Source: an uncultured Clostridium sp. (GTDB lineage: Bacteria > Bacillota > Clostridia > Lachnospirales > Lachnospiraceae). From it: a stretch of DNA of 64,000 nucleotides. The stretch spans positions 34,413 to 98,412 of the forward strand of contig NZ_URHZ01000007.1 in the NCBI RefSeq assembly GCF_900547735.1, in the 5' to 3' direction. Below the pieces are notes generated by a model that searched no databases, had not been told where the DNA came from, and worked only from the letters and a program-made list of their open reading frames with translations. Positions within the stretch are counted from its first letter, which is position 1. Every line of letters starts with the position of its first letter. Below are positions 54,139-62,583 of the stretch, piece by piece. Both the position numbers and the translations under genes were made by a program.

Positions 54139-55008
54139 ATGTGGATTGCCGACGGCTGGAATGATTATGAAGTAATAGACTGTTCCAAAGGAGAGAAGCT
54201 GGAGCGTTGGGGGAAGTATCTGCTTGTCCGCCCCGATCCCCAGGTAATCTGGGACACCCCGAAGGAACATAAAGGATGGAAAAAGATGAACGGCCATTAT
54301 CACAGAAGCGCCAAGGGCGGCGGAGAATGGGAATTCTTTGATCTGCCGGAGCAGTGGACGATTGGTTATAAGGGACTCACTTTTAACCTGAAGCCGTTCA
54401 GTTTTAAACATACCGGGCTTTTCCCGGAGCAGGCTGCGAACTGGGACTGGTTTGGGAATAAGATTCGGGAGGCCGGACGGCCTGTGAAGGTTTTGAACCT
54501 CTTTGCCTATACCGGAGGGGCAACTCTGGCCGCCGCTAAGGCGGGCGCCAGCGTGACCCATGTGGACGCCTCAAAGGGCATGGTGAACTGGGCCAAAGAA
54601 AATGCCCGTTCTTCCGGGCTGGCGGAAGCTCCTATCCGCTGGATTGTGGATGACTGTGTGAAGTTCGTGGAGAGAGAAATCCGCCGCGGCAACCGCTATG
54701 ACGGAATTATCATGGATCCTCCGTCCTACGGAAGGGGACCCAAAGGTGAGATCTGGAAGATCGAAGAAGCGATTCACCCCTTTGTCAAACTGTGTGCACA
54801 GCTTTTGTCGGAGGAACCGCTTTTCTACCTTATAAATTCTTATACAACCGGACTGGCTCCTTCCGTGCTGACCTACATGCTCTCCACGGAATTGCCGCCA
54901 AAATATAAAGGGATTGTCCGCTCCGATGAGCTTGGACTCCCCGTAACAAAAAGCGGGTTGATTCTCCCCTGCGGCGCTTCCGGCCGATGGGAATCCTCCC
55001 CCCGCTAA
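54139..55008 (+). CDS. Class I SAM-dependent methyltransferase (RlmI/RlmK-like)
   Basis: At 289 residues it has the SAM-binding motif VLNLFAYTGGATLAAAKAGA, the acidic end of beta-2 (VTHVDASKGMVNWAKENA), and the catalytic DPPSYGRGPKGEIW, as in the RNA methyltransferase group related to RlmI/RlmK. The N-terminal 90 residues (WGKYLLVRPDPQVIW) are family-specific, with no PUA domain recognised. The probable target is a base in rRNA, but this is not certain. It stands alone after a very strong promoter. Its terminator lies inside the end of the facing acyltransferase gene. Confidence 0.85.
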   Translation: MWIADGWNDYEVIDCSKGEKLERWGKYLLVRPDPQVIWDTPKEHKGWKKMNGHYHRSAKGGGEWEFFDLPEQWTIGYKGLTFNLKPFSFKHTGLFPEQAANWDWFGNKIREAGRPVKVLNLFAYTGGATLAAAKAGASVTHVDASKGMVNWAKENARSSGLAEAPIRWIVDDCVKFVEREIRRGNRYDGIIMDPPSYGRGPKGEIWKIEEAIHPFVKLCAQLLSEEPLFYLINSYTTGLAPSVLTYMLSTELPPKYKGIVRSDELGLPVTKSGLILPCGASGRWESSPR

Positions 55009-55017
55009 ATATCCGTA

Positions 55018-56079
55018 TTAACGGCCGCCGCTCAGCAGTTTCCAGAGTGGCGGCATTTTTCTTTTCAAAAATTCCGAAGTTCCCCATGCGAGCAGCACCG
55101 CAGCCACAAGAACGGCCAGATACATCAGAAACGCCATAGCCGCCGTATGAGGCAGGACAAATGAGGCCGCCTTGTTAAGCGTCCTGACCACAAGGAAATG
55201 GAACGCGTATAAGAAGAAACTCTCTTTCATCCAGGGCGCAGGGGACGGCAGTCTGCCCGACGGCAGTGCAATCCAAATCGTCACAGGCGCCAGCAGGCCG
55301 TAAAGGACGGCGGTCAGAAAATTTGCATCATGGTGCGTCGTCCAAAACATCCAGATGCAGAGCAGTACGCCCGCTATGGCCGCGCCTTCCTTCAAAATCC
55401 ACGACACCGCTCCGCTGCCGTCCCTTTTTTCAACAAATCTGCCGCCGTGGAGCGCCATATAGGCCCCCGAGGAAAAGTACAGAAGTGCATCCAGGTTCAG
55501 CACAGGAATGACGGTAGCCCGGCCGAGAAAATACAGCATGACCGCTATCGCAGCCGCCCCCGCCCACGCATTTACCATTACCGCATAGACAACCGGGGCC
55601 AGGGCTATCAAAAGAATTAACTGCTGCATATACCACAGCACCGGATTATATGTATAATTAATGATGGCATCCGCCAGGTTTTCTAGGGAGAACGTCACCG
55701 TTCCTTTCCCCGCCACTGCGGACAGGACCGGTATCCTCGACACGATCAGAAAGAGCAGATAGTAGAGGGCATTCCATACGATATACGGTATTAATACACT
55801 CCTGACCCTGCGTGTCATTTTGCCCGGAATCTCCTTCCACGAGATACCTCTGTAAAACAGATAAGCCGATATGATAAAAAAGCCCGGCACGGCAATCGAT
55901 GGCACAGCAAGAGAAACCAGACTCTGCGCCAGCTTAAGGCCCTCTGCAAACAGTCCGGTTTCTTCCGCTTCTATAAACAAGTCCGCATTATAGCTGTGAA
56001 TCATCACAACCAGGCAGCTCAGGATAAAAGTCATCCAGGTAATCTTATTTCTGAATTCCGCCTCCGTAAGTCGCTTCAT
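55018..56079 (-). CDS. Acyltransferase family 3 membrane protein
   Basis: At 353 residues and about ten helices, it matches the acyltransferase 3 family (OafA/YrhL type). Visible marks are the early ITWMTFILSCLVVMIHSYNAD with His in helix 1, the basic cytoplasmic loop after SAYLFYRGISWKEIP (KMTRRVRSVLIPYIVWNAL) and LWYMQQLILLIALAP. These enzymes transfer acyl groups to surface sugars or other exported molecules. It lies 26 bases after the S8 protease gene in an apparent operon. The target is unknown. Confidence 0.82.
   Translation of the reverse strand: MKRLTEAEFRNKITWMTFILSCLVVMIHSYNADLFIEAEETGLFAEGLKLAQSLVSLAVPSIAVPGFFIISAYLFYRGISWKEIPGKMTRRVRSVLIPYIVWNALYYLLFLIVSRIPVLSAVAGKGTVTFSLENLADAIINYTYNPVLWYMQQLILLIALAPVVYAVMVNAWAGAAAIAVMLYFLGRATVIPVLNLDALLYFSSGAYMALHGGRFVEKRDGSGAVSWILKEGAAIAGVLLCIWMFWTTHHDANFLTAVLYGLLAPVTIWIALPSGRLPSPAPWMKESFFLYAFHFLVVRTLNKAASFVLPHTAAMAFLMYLAVLVAAVLLAWGTSEFLKRKMPPLWKLLSGGR
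55024..55060 (+). terminator. Terminator of the methyltransferase gene
   Basis: GCCGCC (55024-55029) and GGCGGC (55049-55054) are followed by ATTTTTCTTTT. It overlaps the final codons of the convergent acyltransferase gene. Confidence 0.65.
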
Positions 56080-56105
56080 AGATTCGTTCTTTCACCATTT
56101 CATGA

Positions 56106-57464
56106 TTAATTATCAGAGAAATTTAAGGCTGCCGAAACATCCAGCATTCCTCCGGTTGCCGTTTTTCCGGACAGGCTCTCCAGCCTGTGCACCGAGTTCA
56201 ATATTCTTCCCTTGATTTCCGTCAGGGACAGGCCGGGATCATAGGAATACAGCATGGCCGCTGCTCCCGTCACCATCGGCGCCGCCATGGAGGTGCCGCT
56301 CATATAGCTGTATTTATTGCCGGTAACCGTACTTAATATGTAACTGCCCGGCGCCGCCAGATCCACACTCTTCACGCCAAAGTTGGAGGCCGGGTCTATC
56401 TTGCCGTCAAACCGTAAATTGGCCACCGAAATAATATTGTCGAGATCAAAGCTGGCCGGATAGACCGGCAGACTGTCTATGTTATACCCGTTGCCCGAAC
56501 TGTCGCCATTTCCCGCCGCGACAACAAAGAGCATGCCGGAATTTTTCATCGTCTGGTACAATTCTTCGCTGTACTTGTTCGTGCCGAAGCTCAGATTGCA
56601 AATCACCGCTCCATTATCCTGGGCGTAACGGATCGCCTTGGCGACATTGTCAGCCGTTCCGACTCCGGAAGGCGTTCCAAGCGCCTTGATGCTCATCACT
56701 TTCACATACGCCGGATCGCAGATGCCAATCGTTCCCACCCCGTTTCTCGCCGCGGCAATGGTGCCCGCGGAATGAGTGCCGTGATCGTCGTCCGAACCTG
56801 TAAAGACCTGATTGTTGTTGGAATAAAAATTCCATCCGTAAACATCGTCGATATATCCGTTGCCGTCATTATCGATTCCATCACCCGGGATTTCATCCTC
56901 GTTAATCCAGATGGAACCCGCCAGATCCTGATGGCTGTAATCAATTCCCGTGTCAATCACCGCAACGACCACCTGGCGTTTATCTCCTTTTGCGTCGTAT
57001 TTCTTCCAGGCAGGTATGATATTAATATCAATTCCCGCCAGAGCCAGCGTTGTTCCATCGCTCTCCCTTGCGGGCCCCGGCCGGTTTTCTCCGGTGTTCC
57101 GGTTCCCCAGCCATCCCTGAAAAACATTGTCCAGGGGCATCTTCGTGCTGGGCACCAGCTTAAATACACCGCTGTTAAGTAATGCCCACTGATAATCCCC
57201 GTAGGTGTCGGAATACGGCAGCGACTGGTAGCCGGGCCCTAAGGAGAATACGCTCATCCCCGTCCCCTCCGCAGAGCCAAACGCCTCCGCACCGTACCGG
57301 CCGGCGGCAAAATTACCCTCTGCCTCCACAACCTGTACCGGCGCAGGCCCATCGGTTGCCACTCCTGCTGCGGTAAAACCGGTCAGCATCGGAACGGCCA
57401 GCGCCGCCGCCAATGCGGCAGTCCATATTCTGTTTTCCAGTAACCGTTTTTGATTTTTTCTCAT
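56106..57464 (-). CDS. Secreted subtilisin-like serine protease (S8)
   Basis: At 452 residues with a signal peptide (about 1-33: MRKNQKRLLENRIWTAALAA, ending TGFTAAG). The catalytic triad is complete: Asp in VVAVIDTGIDYSHQD, His in DDHGTHSAGTIAA and Ser in YMSGTSMAAPMVTGAAAML. The Asn of the oxyanion hole is in VVAAGNGDSSGN. A pro-region of about 100 residues precedes the catalytic domain. No C-terminal anchor is seen, so it is probably free or loosely bound. The start is at 57464 with AGGAG upstream. It lies in the same direction as, and between, the GH13-like and acyltransferase genes. Confidence 0.92.
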   Translation of the reverse strand: MRKNQKRLLENRIWTAALAAALAVPMLTGFTAAGVATDGPAPVQVVEAEGNFAAGRYGAEAFGSAEGTGMSVFSLGPGYQSLPYSDTYGDYQWALLNSGVFKLVPSTKMPLDNVFQGWLGNRNTGENRPGPARESDGTTLALAGIDINIIPAWKKYDAKGDKRQVVVAVIDTGIDYSHQDLAGSIWINEDEIPGDGIDNDGNGYIDDVYGWNFYSNNNQVFTGSDDDHGTHSAGTIAAARNGVGTIGICDPAYVKVMSIKALGTPSGVGTADNVAKAIRYAQDNGAVICNLSFGTNKYSEELYQTMKNSGMLFVVAAGNGDSSGNGYNIDSLPVYPASFDLDNIISVANLRFDGKIDPASNFGVKSVDLAAPGSYILSTVTGNKYSYMSGTSMAAPMVTGAAAMLYSYDPGLSLTEIKGRILNSVHRLESLSGKTATGGMLDVSAALNFSDN

Positions 57465-57494
57465 CGTCACTCCTGAAATTATAACTTAATGATA

Positions 57495-59351
57495 TTACTT
57501 CTGAACTCTCTTTAAGCCGATAAATACAACCACGCTTCTCGGCGGCACGACAAACTGTTTCTGGTTTTTCAGCACCGGTTCTTCCCCATTTCCGTAAATG
57601 CCGTTATTCTCCCCGTCATCCGTATTAAAGGCCAGGTGCCACTTCATGCCCCGCGGCAGCTTGGGCAGGGAGAACTCATGGGGTTCCCAATGCATATTAT
57701 AAGCCGTGTAAAAATAATCGTCGGGCGTTCCGTCAGCCTTCTGTCCGTATTCGCCGCAGTACATAATGCCTAACTGGCGGCGGAAGTTCTCAAACTCCGG
57801 ACACCAGGTTTTCACACCGTGGTATGACACGTCGGGATGGCCGCAGACAAGGTAGTCCGTATTCTTCGGCTCCGTCTCCATGTGAAATACGGGATGCTCT
57901 TTCCTGAACGCAATGACATATTTGACAAATTCATAGATATCGCGGTTGCTTTCCAGAAGGTTCCAGTTGAGCCATGAGACCTCATTATCCTGGCAATAAG
58001 AATTATTGTTCCCGCCTTTTGTGCAGCCGAACTCATCTCCCGCCTGGATTAAAGGGGTTCCCTGGCTTAAAAACAGAAGCAGATACGCATTTCTGAGCTG
58101 TTTTCTGCGCATTTGTACAATCTTTTTTTTGCGGCTCGGTCCTTCCGCCCCGCAGTTCCAGGTAAAGTTATAATCGGTTCCGTCCCGGTTATCTTCCCCA
58201 TTGGCCTCATTATGCTTTACCTCATAGGACACCATATCCATCATCGTAAAGCCGTTTGTATTCGCCATATAATTTATAACGCCGCAGCCGGGCGGATTCC
58301 TTCGGTTTCTGAATATCAGGTTATTCATCTGATCTTCATCTCCCTTCAGAACGCGGCGCATGTCCGTCAGAAAGCCATCGTTATACTCTCCCAGATGGCG
58401 TTCTCCGACGTTCTCCGCCAGCTCCCAGGACGTTGCGAGAAGCTTTGTCTCCGAGAGATAGGGATCGCATAAAAGCAGTCCCGCCGGTGCAAAACCGGAA
58501 AGATGGACCCCATCCACATGATAGCGCGAAACCCAGAAGCGAACCGCATCCAGAATCATGGACGGACTTTCTTTTCCGGTAAAATACAGCTCCACGATCA
58601 CTTCCAGTCCGTTCTTATGAAGCTCCTTCACCAGACGGCAGAACTCGGCCGCCGGTGTTTTCCCGGCTCCTGACGTATAGGAAGACTTGGGCGCAAAATA
58701 GAATCCCTTTTCATATCCCCAGTAATTTAGTTTTCCTGTCGGCTCCGTGCTGCGGTAGGGATTTCCGTCCGACTGGTCCGGCATCATCACCTCGGAAAAC
58801 TCGTACGGCGGAAATAATTCGACTGAAGTAATCCCCAGTCCCTTCATATATGGGATTTTTTCCGCGATCGCCTTAAATGTTCCACGGTCCTCCACACGGG
58901 AAGATGCATGCTTTGTAAAACCCCTGGGATGGATTCTGTAGATAACCGTCTCATTAAAAGGACGGTTCAGGGGCCTGTCGCCCTCCCAGTCGAAATCACC
59001 GGAGATAAACCGGCTTCTTAAGGGGCGGTTCACCGAGGTCAAATCCCCCCACTTCTCCCGGCCGCTGAATTCCCGTCCGTAAACGTCGGGGAATTCGCCC
59101 TCCTCCGTCTCAAGGCAGTATTCAAGATCTTTAAAGTCCTCCCCGCAAAGTTCCATGAACCATACATTGCCCACCCTCTCCTCGGTTGAAAACGGTATCG
59201 TCTCTGTCTTACTTCCGTCTCTGTAAATTACCAGGCTGCATTTATCACCGGAGGCCACGGTGCAGATGTGGACTCCCTTTTCCGTCTCCGTGATTCCCAG
59301 AGGGAAATTACCGTGGCCGTTTTGCACTTTTTCTATTTTGCCTGTCTTCAC
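57495..59351 (-). CDS. GH13 isoamylase/GlgX-like protein lacking catalytic residues
   Basis: At 618 residues it aligns with glycogen-debranching (isoamylase type) enzymes: an N-terminal CBM48-like domain (1-130), a barrel domain and a C-terminal beta domain. It has the family strings HPRGFTKHAS, LNYWGYEKGFYFAPKSSY and KHNEANGEDNRDG. However, every active-site region is changed. Region II reads DGVHLSGF (nucleophile Asp to S285), region III ATSWEL (acid/base Glu to T307) and region IV ANTNGF (His-Asp to T365-N366). The Asn-His of region I is also lost (ELYFTG). It should not hydrolyse alpha-1,6 bonds and may bind glucan or regulate. The frame is intact and shows no decay, so it is maintained. 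It heads an operon with the protease and acyltransferase genes. Confidence 0.85.
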   Translation of the reverse strand: MKTGKIEKVQNGHGNFPLGITETEKGVHICTVASGDKCSLVIYRDGSKTETIPFSTEERVGNVWFMELCGEDFKDLEYCLETEEGEFPDVYGREFSGREKWGDLTSVNRPLRSRFISGDFDWEGDRPLNRPFNETVIYRIHPRGFTKHASSRVEDRGTFKAIAEKIPYMKGLGITSVELFPPYEFSEVMMPDQSDGNPYRSTEPTGKLNYWGYEKGFYFAPKSSYTSGAGKTPAAEFCRLVKELHKNGLEVIVELYFTGKESPSMILDAVRFWVSRYHVDGVHLSGFAPAGLLLCDPYLSETKLLATSWELAENVGERHLGEYNDGFLTDMRRVLKGDEDQMNNLIFRNRRNPPGCGVINYMANTNGFTMMDMVSYEVKHNEANGEDNRDGTDYNFTWNCGAEGPSRKKKIVQMRRKQLRNAYLLLFLSQGTPLIQAGDEFGCTKGGNNNSYCQDNEVSWLNWNLLESNRDIYEFVKYVIAFRKEHPVFHMETEPKNTDYLVCGHPDVSYHGVKTWCPEFENFRRQLGIMYCGEYGQKADGTPDDYFYTAYNMHWEPHEFSLPKLPRGMKWHLAFNTDDGENNGIYGNGEEPVLKNQKQFVVPPRSVVVFIGLKRVQK

Positions 59352-59428
59352 TCGCCCATCTCCAATCCGGCCGTGTAGGCCGAGGTTATTGTGCTTCTAA
59401 AATGTTTAACTTCCCCAAACTGCGCTTT

Positions 59429-61270
59429 TTAGCGGGGCTGGGAATCGTAAGCTTCTATCTGTTCCGCCAGATCGTTTAAATACATCCAGCGCTCCATCTT
59501 TTCTTCCAACTGTGATTCTTTTTCTTCTTTCTCCTGCATCAGGCTGTTCAGGCGGCTGTAATCTCTGGCCGCTTTGAGAATTTCCTCCTCCAGTCCGGCC
59601 ACGGCCGCTTCCAGGGAGGCAATGTCATCCTCTATGGTCTCCCACTCCCGCTGTTCTTTATAGGAGAACTTCGGTTTCTTATCCCGCTGCTGTCCTTCCT
59701 TCCAGTTTTTGCGTCCGCCCGTCTGCGCATCCTGTCCGGCCTGTCCCGCTTTGCCTTCTGCTGCGGGGTTCTCTTCCCGGCTTCTCTCATCAAGAGCCGC
59801 CTGGTAATCCGTATAACCGCCTTCATACTGCTTCACAACGCCGTCTCTCTCGAAAGCAAAGATACGGCGCACCACCCTGTCCAGGAAATACCGGTCATGG
59901 GATACCGTTATCACAATCCCCTGGAAATGATCCAGATAGTCTTCAAGGATCGTCAGAGTCCTGATATCGAGATCATTGGTCGGCTCATCCAGAAGCAGGA
60001 CATTGGGAGCATCCATCAGAATATGAAGCAGGTAAAGCCGCCTTCTCTCCCCACCCGAAAGTTTTCCAATCGGTGTGTACTGTACGCTTGACGGAAAGAG
60101 GAAACGTTCCAGCATCTGCGATGCGGACACGCTGCCTTCGGGCGTCTTCACATACTCTGCGACATTCTTTATATAATCGATCACCTTGAGGCTCTCGTCC
60201 ATGTCTTCATTTTCCTGGGAAAAATACCCCATTTTAACGGTCTGTCCAATTACGGTTTCTCCCGAATCGGGCTGAACCCATCCCACGATCATTTTCATCA
60301 GGGTGGATTTGCCGCTTCCGTTCGGTCCGATGATTCCAATTCTGTCGTTCTTTAAAAAGATATAGTTAAAATCGCTTAAAAGAACCTTATCCCCATAGCT
60401 TTTGCTCAGATGGGAGATTTCCACGGTCGTTCTGCCGAGACGGCTGGACAGAGAGCTCATCTCCACGTCCCCGTCCTCCTCGGGACCCTTTCTTGCGCTC
60501 AGTTCTTCAAATCTCTGGATACGGCCCTTCTGCTTTGTCGATCTGGCCCTGGCGCCCCGCCTGATCCACTGAAGCTCCGTCCTCAGGATGGTCTGGCGTT
60601 TCCGTTCGGAAGCCTCTTCCATTGCCATGCGTTCCTCTTTCAGTTCGAGATATCCCGCGTAGTTTGCCTGATAGCTGTATAATTTGCCCTTGTCCAGCTC
60701 CACGATCCGGTTGGACACACTGTCCAGGAAATAACGGTCATGGGTAATCATAAGGAGCGCTCCCCTGAATTTCTTCAGATACTCTTCCAGCCAGTCCGCC
60801 ATGCTGCTGTCCAAATGGTTCGTCGGCTCATCCAGCACCAGCAGATCCGCCGTGGACAGAAGGACGCTTGCGAGGGCCACCCTCTTTTTCTGTCCGCCGG
60901 ACAGCGTGGAAATTACCGCTCCATACTCCGTAATTCCAAGCTGGGTCAGTATATTCTTGGCCTGGCCTTCCAGATCCCAGCTGTGCTCATGTCCCTCATT
61001 CTCCTTTATGACGCATTCGAGAACGGTAAGCTGCGGCTCAAACACTGGGTTTTGCGGCAGAAAACGGATATAGAGGTTCCTGCCTCTCACCACGGTGCCC
61101 TGGTCCGGCTCCTCCAGCCCTGCGGCAATCTTTAAAAGAGTAGACTTGCCCGTGCCGTTGATTCCGATCAGGCCGATCTTCTCCCCTTCATTGATGGAAA
61201 ACGACGTGTCGTCAAACAAGAGCCGTTCTGTGTATGATTTTGTCAAATGCTCTATTGTAAGTATATTCAT
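59429..61270 (-). CDS. ABC-F ATPase, Uup-like
   Basis: At 613 residues this protein has two ABC domains and no membrane part. Walker A motifs are GINGTGKST and GPNGSGKST, with signatures LSGGQKKR and LSGGERRR and Walker B LLVLDEPTNHLD and LLLDEPTNDLD. The linker between domains is about 80 residues with basic residues (IRRGARARSTKQKGRIQRFE), and the C-terminus is a coiled coil (IEDDIASLEAAVAGLEEEIL). ABC-F proteins act on the ribosome; Uup types rescue stalled or abnormal ribosomes. A resistance role is possible but not suggested by context. Confidence 0.92.
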   Translation of the reverse strand: MNILTIEHLTKSYTERLLFDDTSFSINEGEKIGLIGINGTGKSTLLKIAAGLEEPDQGTVVRGRNLYIRFLPQNPVFEPQLTVLECVIKENEGHEHSWDLEGQAKNILTQLGITEYGAVISTLSGGQKKRVALASVLLSTADLLVLDEPTNHLDSSMADWLEEYLKKFRGALLMITHDRYFLDSVSNRIVELDKGKLYSYQANYAGYLELKEERMAMEEASERKRQTILRTELQWIRRGARARSTKQKGRIQRFEELSARKGPEEDGDVEMSSLSSRLGRTTVEISHLSKSYGDKVLLSDFNYIFLKNDRIGIIGPNGSGKSTLMKMIVGWVQPDSGETVIGQTVKMGYFSQENEDMDESLKVIDYIKNVAEYVKTPEGSVSASQMLERFLFPSSVQYTPIGKLSGGERRRLYLLHILMDAPNVLLLDEPTNDLDIRTLTILEDYLDHFQGIVITVSHDRYFLDRVVRRIFAFERDGVVKQYEGGYTDYQAALDERSREENPAAEGKAGQAGQDAQTGGRKNWKEGQQRDKKPKFSYKEQREWETIEDDIASLEAAVAGLEEEILKAARDYSRLNSLMQEKEEKESQLEEKMERWMYLNDLAEQIEAYDSQPR

Positions 61271-61286
61271 GGTATTCTGCTTCCTG

Positions 61287-61321
61287 GTTACTATTCACAG
61301 CGCTGTGCTGTGAATAGTAAC
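61287..61321. repeat. Small perfect inverted repeat (possible MITE remnant)
   Basis: GTTACTATTCACAGC (61287-61301) and its exact complement (61307-61321) flank 5 bases. The terminal words GTTACT-A/G-TTCACA recur at the ends of the larger element at 62306-62480, suggesting a family of the same origin. Confidence 0.55.
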
Positions 61322-61392
61322 GCCTCCTGAATTCTATAATCTGTTTTCCCGCACGCGGGCTTCTCCGCCTGTGCGGCCGTATCTTTTGTCCG

Positions 61393-62148
61393 TTATTTGA
61401 TGATAAGCTCCACCGGACAATGATCCGATCCCATGATTTCCGTGTGGATCTTCGCACTCTCCAGCCTGTCCTCCAGGATCTTCGACACACAGAAATAATC
61501 GATGCGCCACCCTGCGTTCTTCTCTCTGGCCTTAAACCGGTAGGACCACCAGGAATAAACTCCCTCCTGATCCGGATAAAAATGTCTATAGGTATCAATA
61601 AAGCCCGACTCCAGAAGTTTGGTGAATTTACCCCTCTCTTCGTCCGTAAAACCGGCATTCTTCCTGTTGGTTTTCGGATTTTTCAGATCGATCTCCCTGT
61701 GGGCCACGTTCAGATCCCCGCAGAAAATCACCGGCTTTGTCTCTTCCAGTTTCTTGAGATAGGCAAGGAAATCATCCTCCCATTTCATCCGGTAGGGAAG
61801 TCTTGCCAGTCCGTCTTGTGAATTGGGTGTATAACAGGTGAGTACATAATATTCCGGAAATTCCGCCGTGATGACGCGCCCCTCGTGATCATGCTCGTCA
61901 ATGCCCAGGCCATACGTCACGGACAGAGGTTCTTCCTTTGTAAAAAGCGCCGTGCCGGAGTAGCCCTTCTTGTCGGCATAACTCCAGTACTGATAATAAC
62001 CGTCCAGTTCCAAATCGATCTGGCCGCCCTGAAGCTTACTCTCCTGAATGCAGAGCACATCGGCGTCCAGCTCTTTAAAAATATCTAAAAATCCTTTTCC
62101 CACGCAGGCGCGCAGGCCGTTTACGTTCCAGGAAATTAATTTCTTCAT
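61393..62148 (-). CDS. xth: Exodeoxyribonuclease III
   Basis: At 251 residues it is an AP endonuclease / 3'-5' exonuclease of the Xth (EEP) family. It has MKKLISWNVNGLRACVGKGF, LCIQESKLQGGQ, the GDLNVAHREIDLKNPKTN segment, and at the C-terminus GWRIDYFCVS and GSDHCPVEL, which give the catalytic Glu, Asp and His. The start at 62148 follows GAGAG-type ribosome DNA; the longer frame to 62226 is unlikely. It is a housekeeping repair gene. Confidence 0.95.
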   Translation of the reverse strand: MKKLISWNVNGLRACVGKGFLDIFKELDADVLCIQESKLQGGQIDLELDGYYQYWSYADKKGYSGTALFTKEEPLSVTYGLGIDEHDHEGRVITAEFPEYYVLTCYTPNSQDGLARLPYRMKWEDDFLAYLKKLEETKPVIFCGDLNVAHREIDLKNPKTNRKNAGFTDEERGKFTKLLESGFIDTYRHFYPDQEGVYSWWSYRFKAREKNAGWRIDYFCVSKILEDRLESAKIHTEIMGSDHCPVELIIK

Positions 62149-62305
62149 AATTGATCTCTCCTTGCTGTCAAACTGTGATAGATAATCCCCGCGGGATAGT
62201 GTGGATAGTGTCTGTAAATGGAACAATCTGTTTTCAGTATATCATTTTGTCAGAAAATATGGAAGGGGGAAAGTTGCCGGGCGCGGAGCGGACAATTCGC
62301 GAACT

Positions 62306-62480
62306 GTTACTGTTCACACCCCAGCTAAAAGCGGCTGTGCTGCGAACAATAACACGCTTCGCGATGCACAGAAACGGCAAAAAAACGCTGTTTCGCGCCG
62401 CAACCCTCGGGTTTTCTGTGACTTTCGCTATGCTCCACCCACAAAAAACACCTCGCGGAATACTGCCTGTGAACAGTAAC
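62306..62480. repeat. Non-coding element with 13-base terminal inverted repeats (MITE-like)
   Basis: The ends are GTTACTGTTCACA (62306-62318) and TGTGAACAGTAAC (62468-62480). Flanks CGCGAACT and CGCGGACT resemble an imperfect target duplication. The 175-base interior is non-coding, with stems such as AACGGCAAAAAAACGCTGTT. It lies in the 435-base gap between xth and the symporter gene, and no transposase is nearby. Confidence 0.55.
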
Positions 62481-62494
62481 CGCGGACTTTCATT

Positions 62495-62541
62495 GCCGCT
62501 CAAAAAAAGGAAGACCAGGCGGAGCCATACAGGCCCGCCTA
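62495..62541 (-). terminator. Terminator of the symporter gene
   Basis: On the minus strand GGCGGGCC-TGTAT-GGCTCCGCC is followed by a run of seven T, a typical intrinsic terminator. Confidence 0.75.
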
Positions 62542-62583
62542 ATCTTTTCACAATCCGCTTTCAATTTCCGCTTTCAATTTAAC

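Noticed and set aside
61287..61321. Intrinsic terminator upstream of the ABC-F gene
   Set aside because: The hairpin is perfect but has no T-run on either side, and its ends match the larger element at 62306-62480, so it is listed as a repeat.
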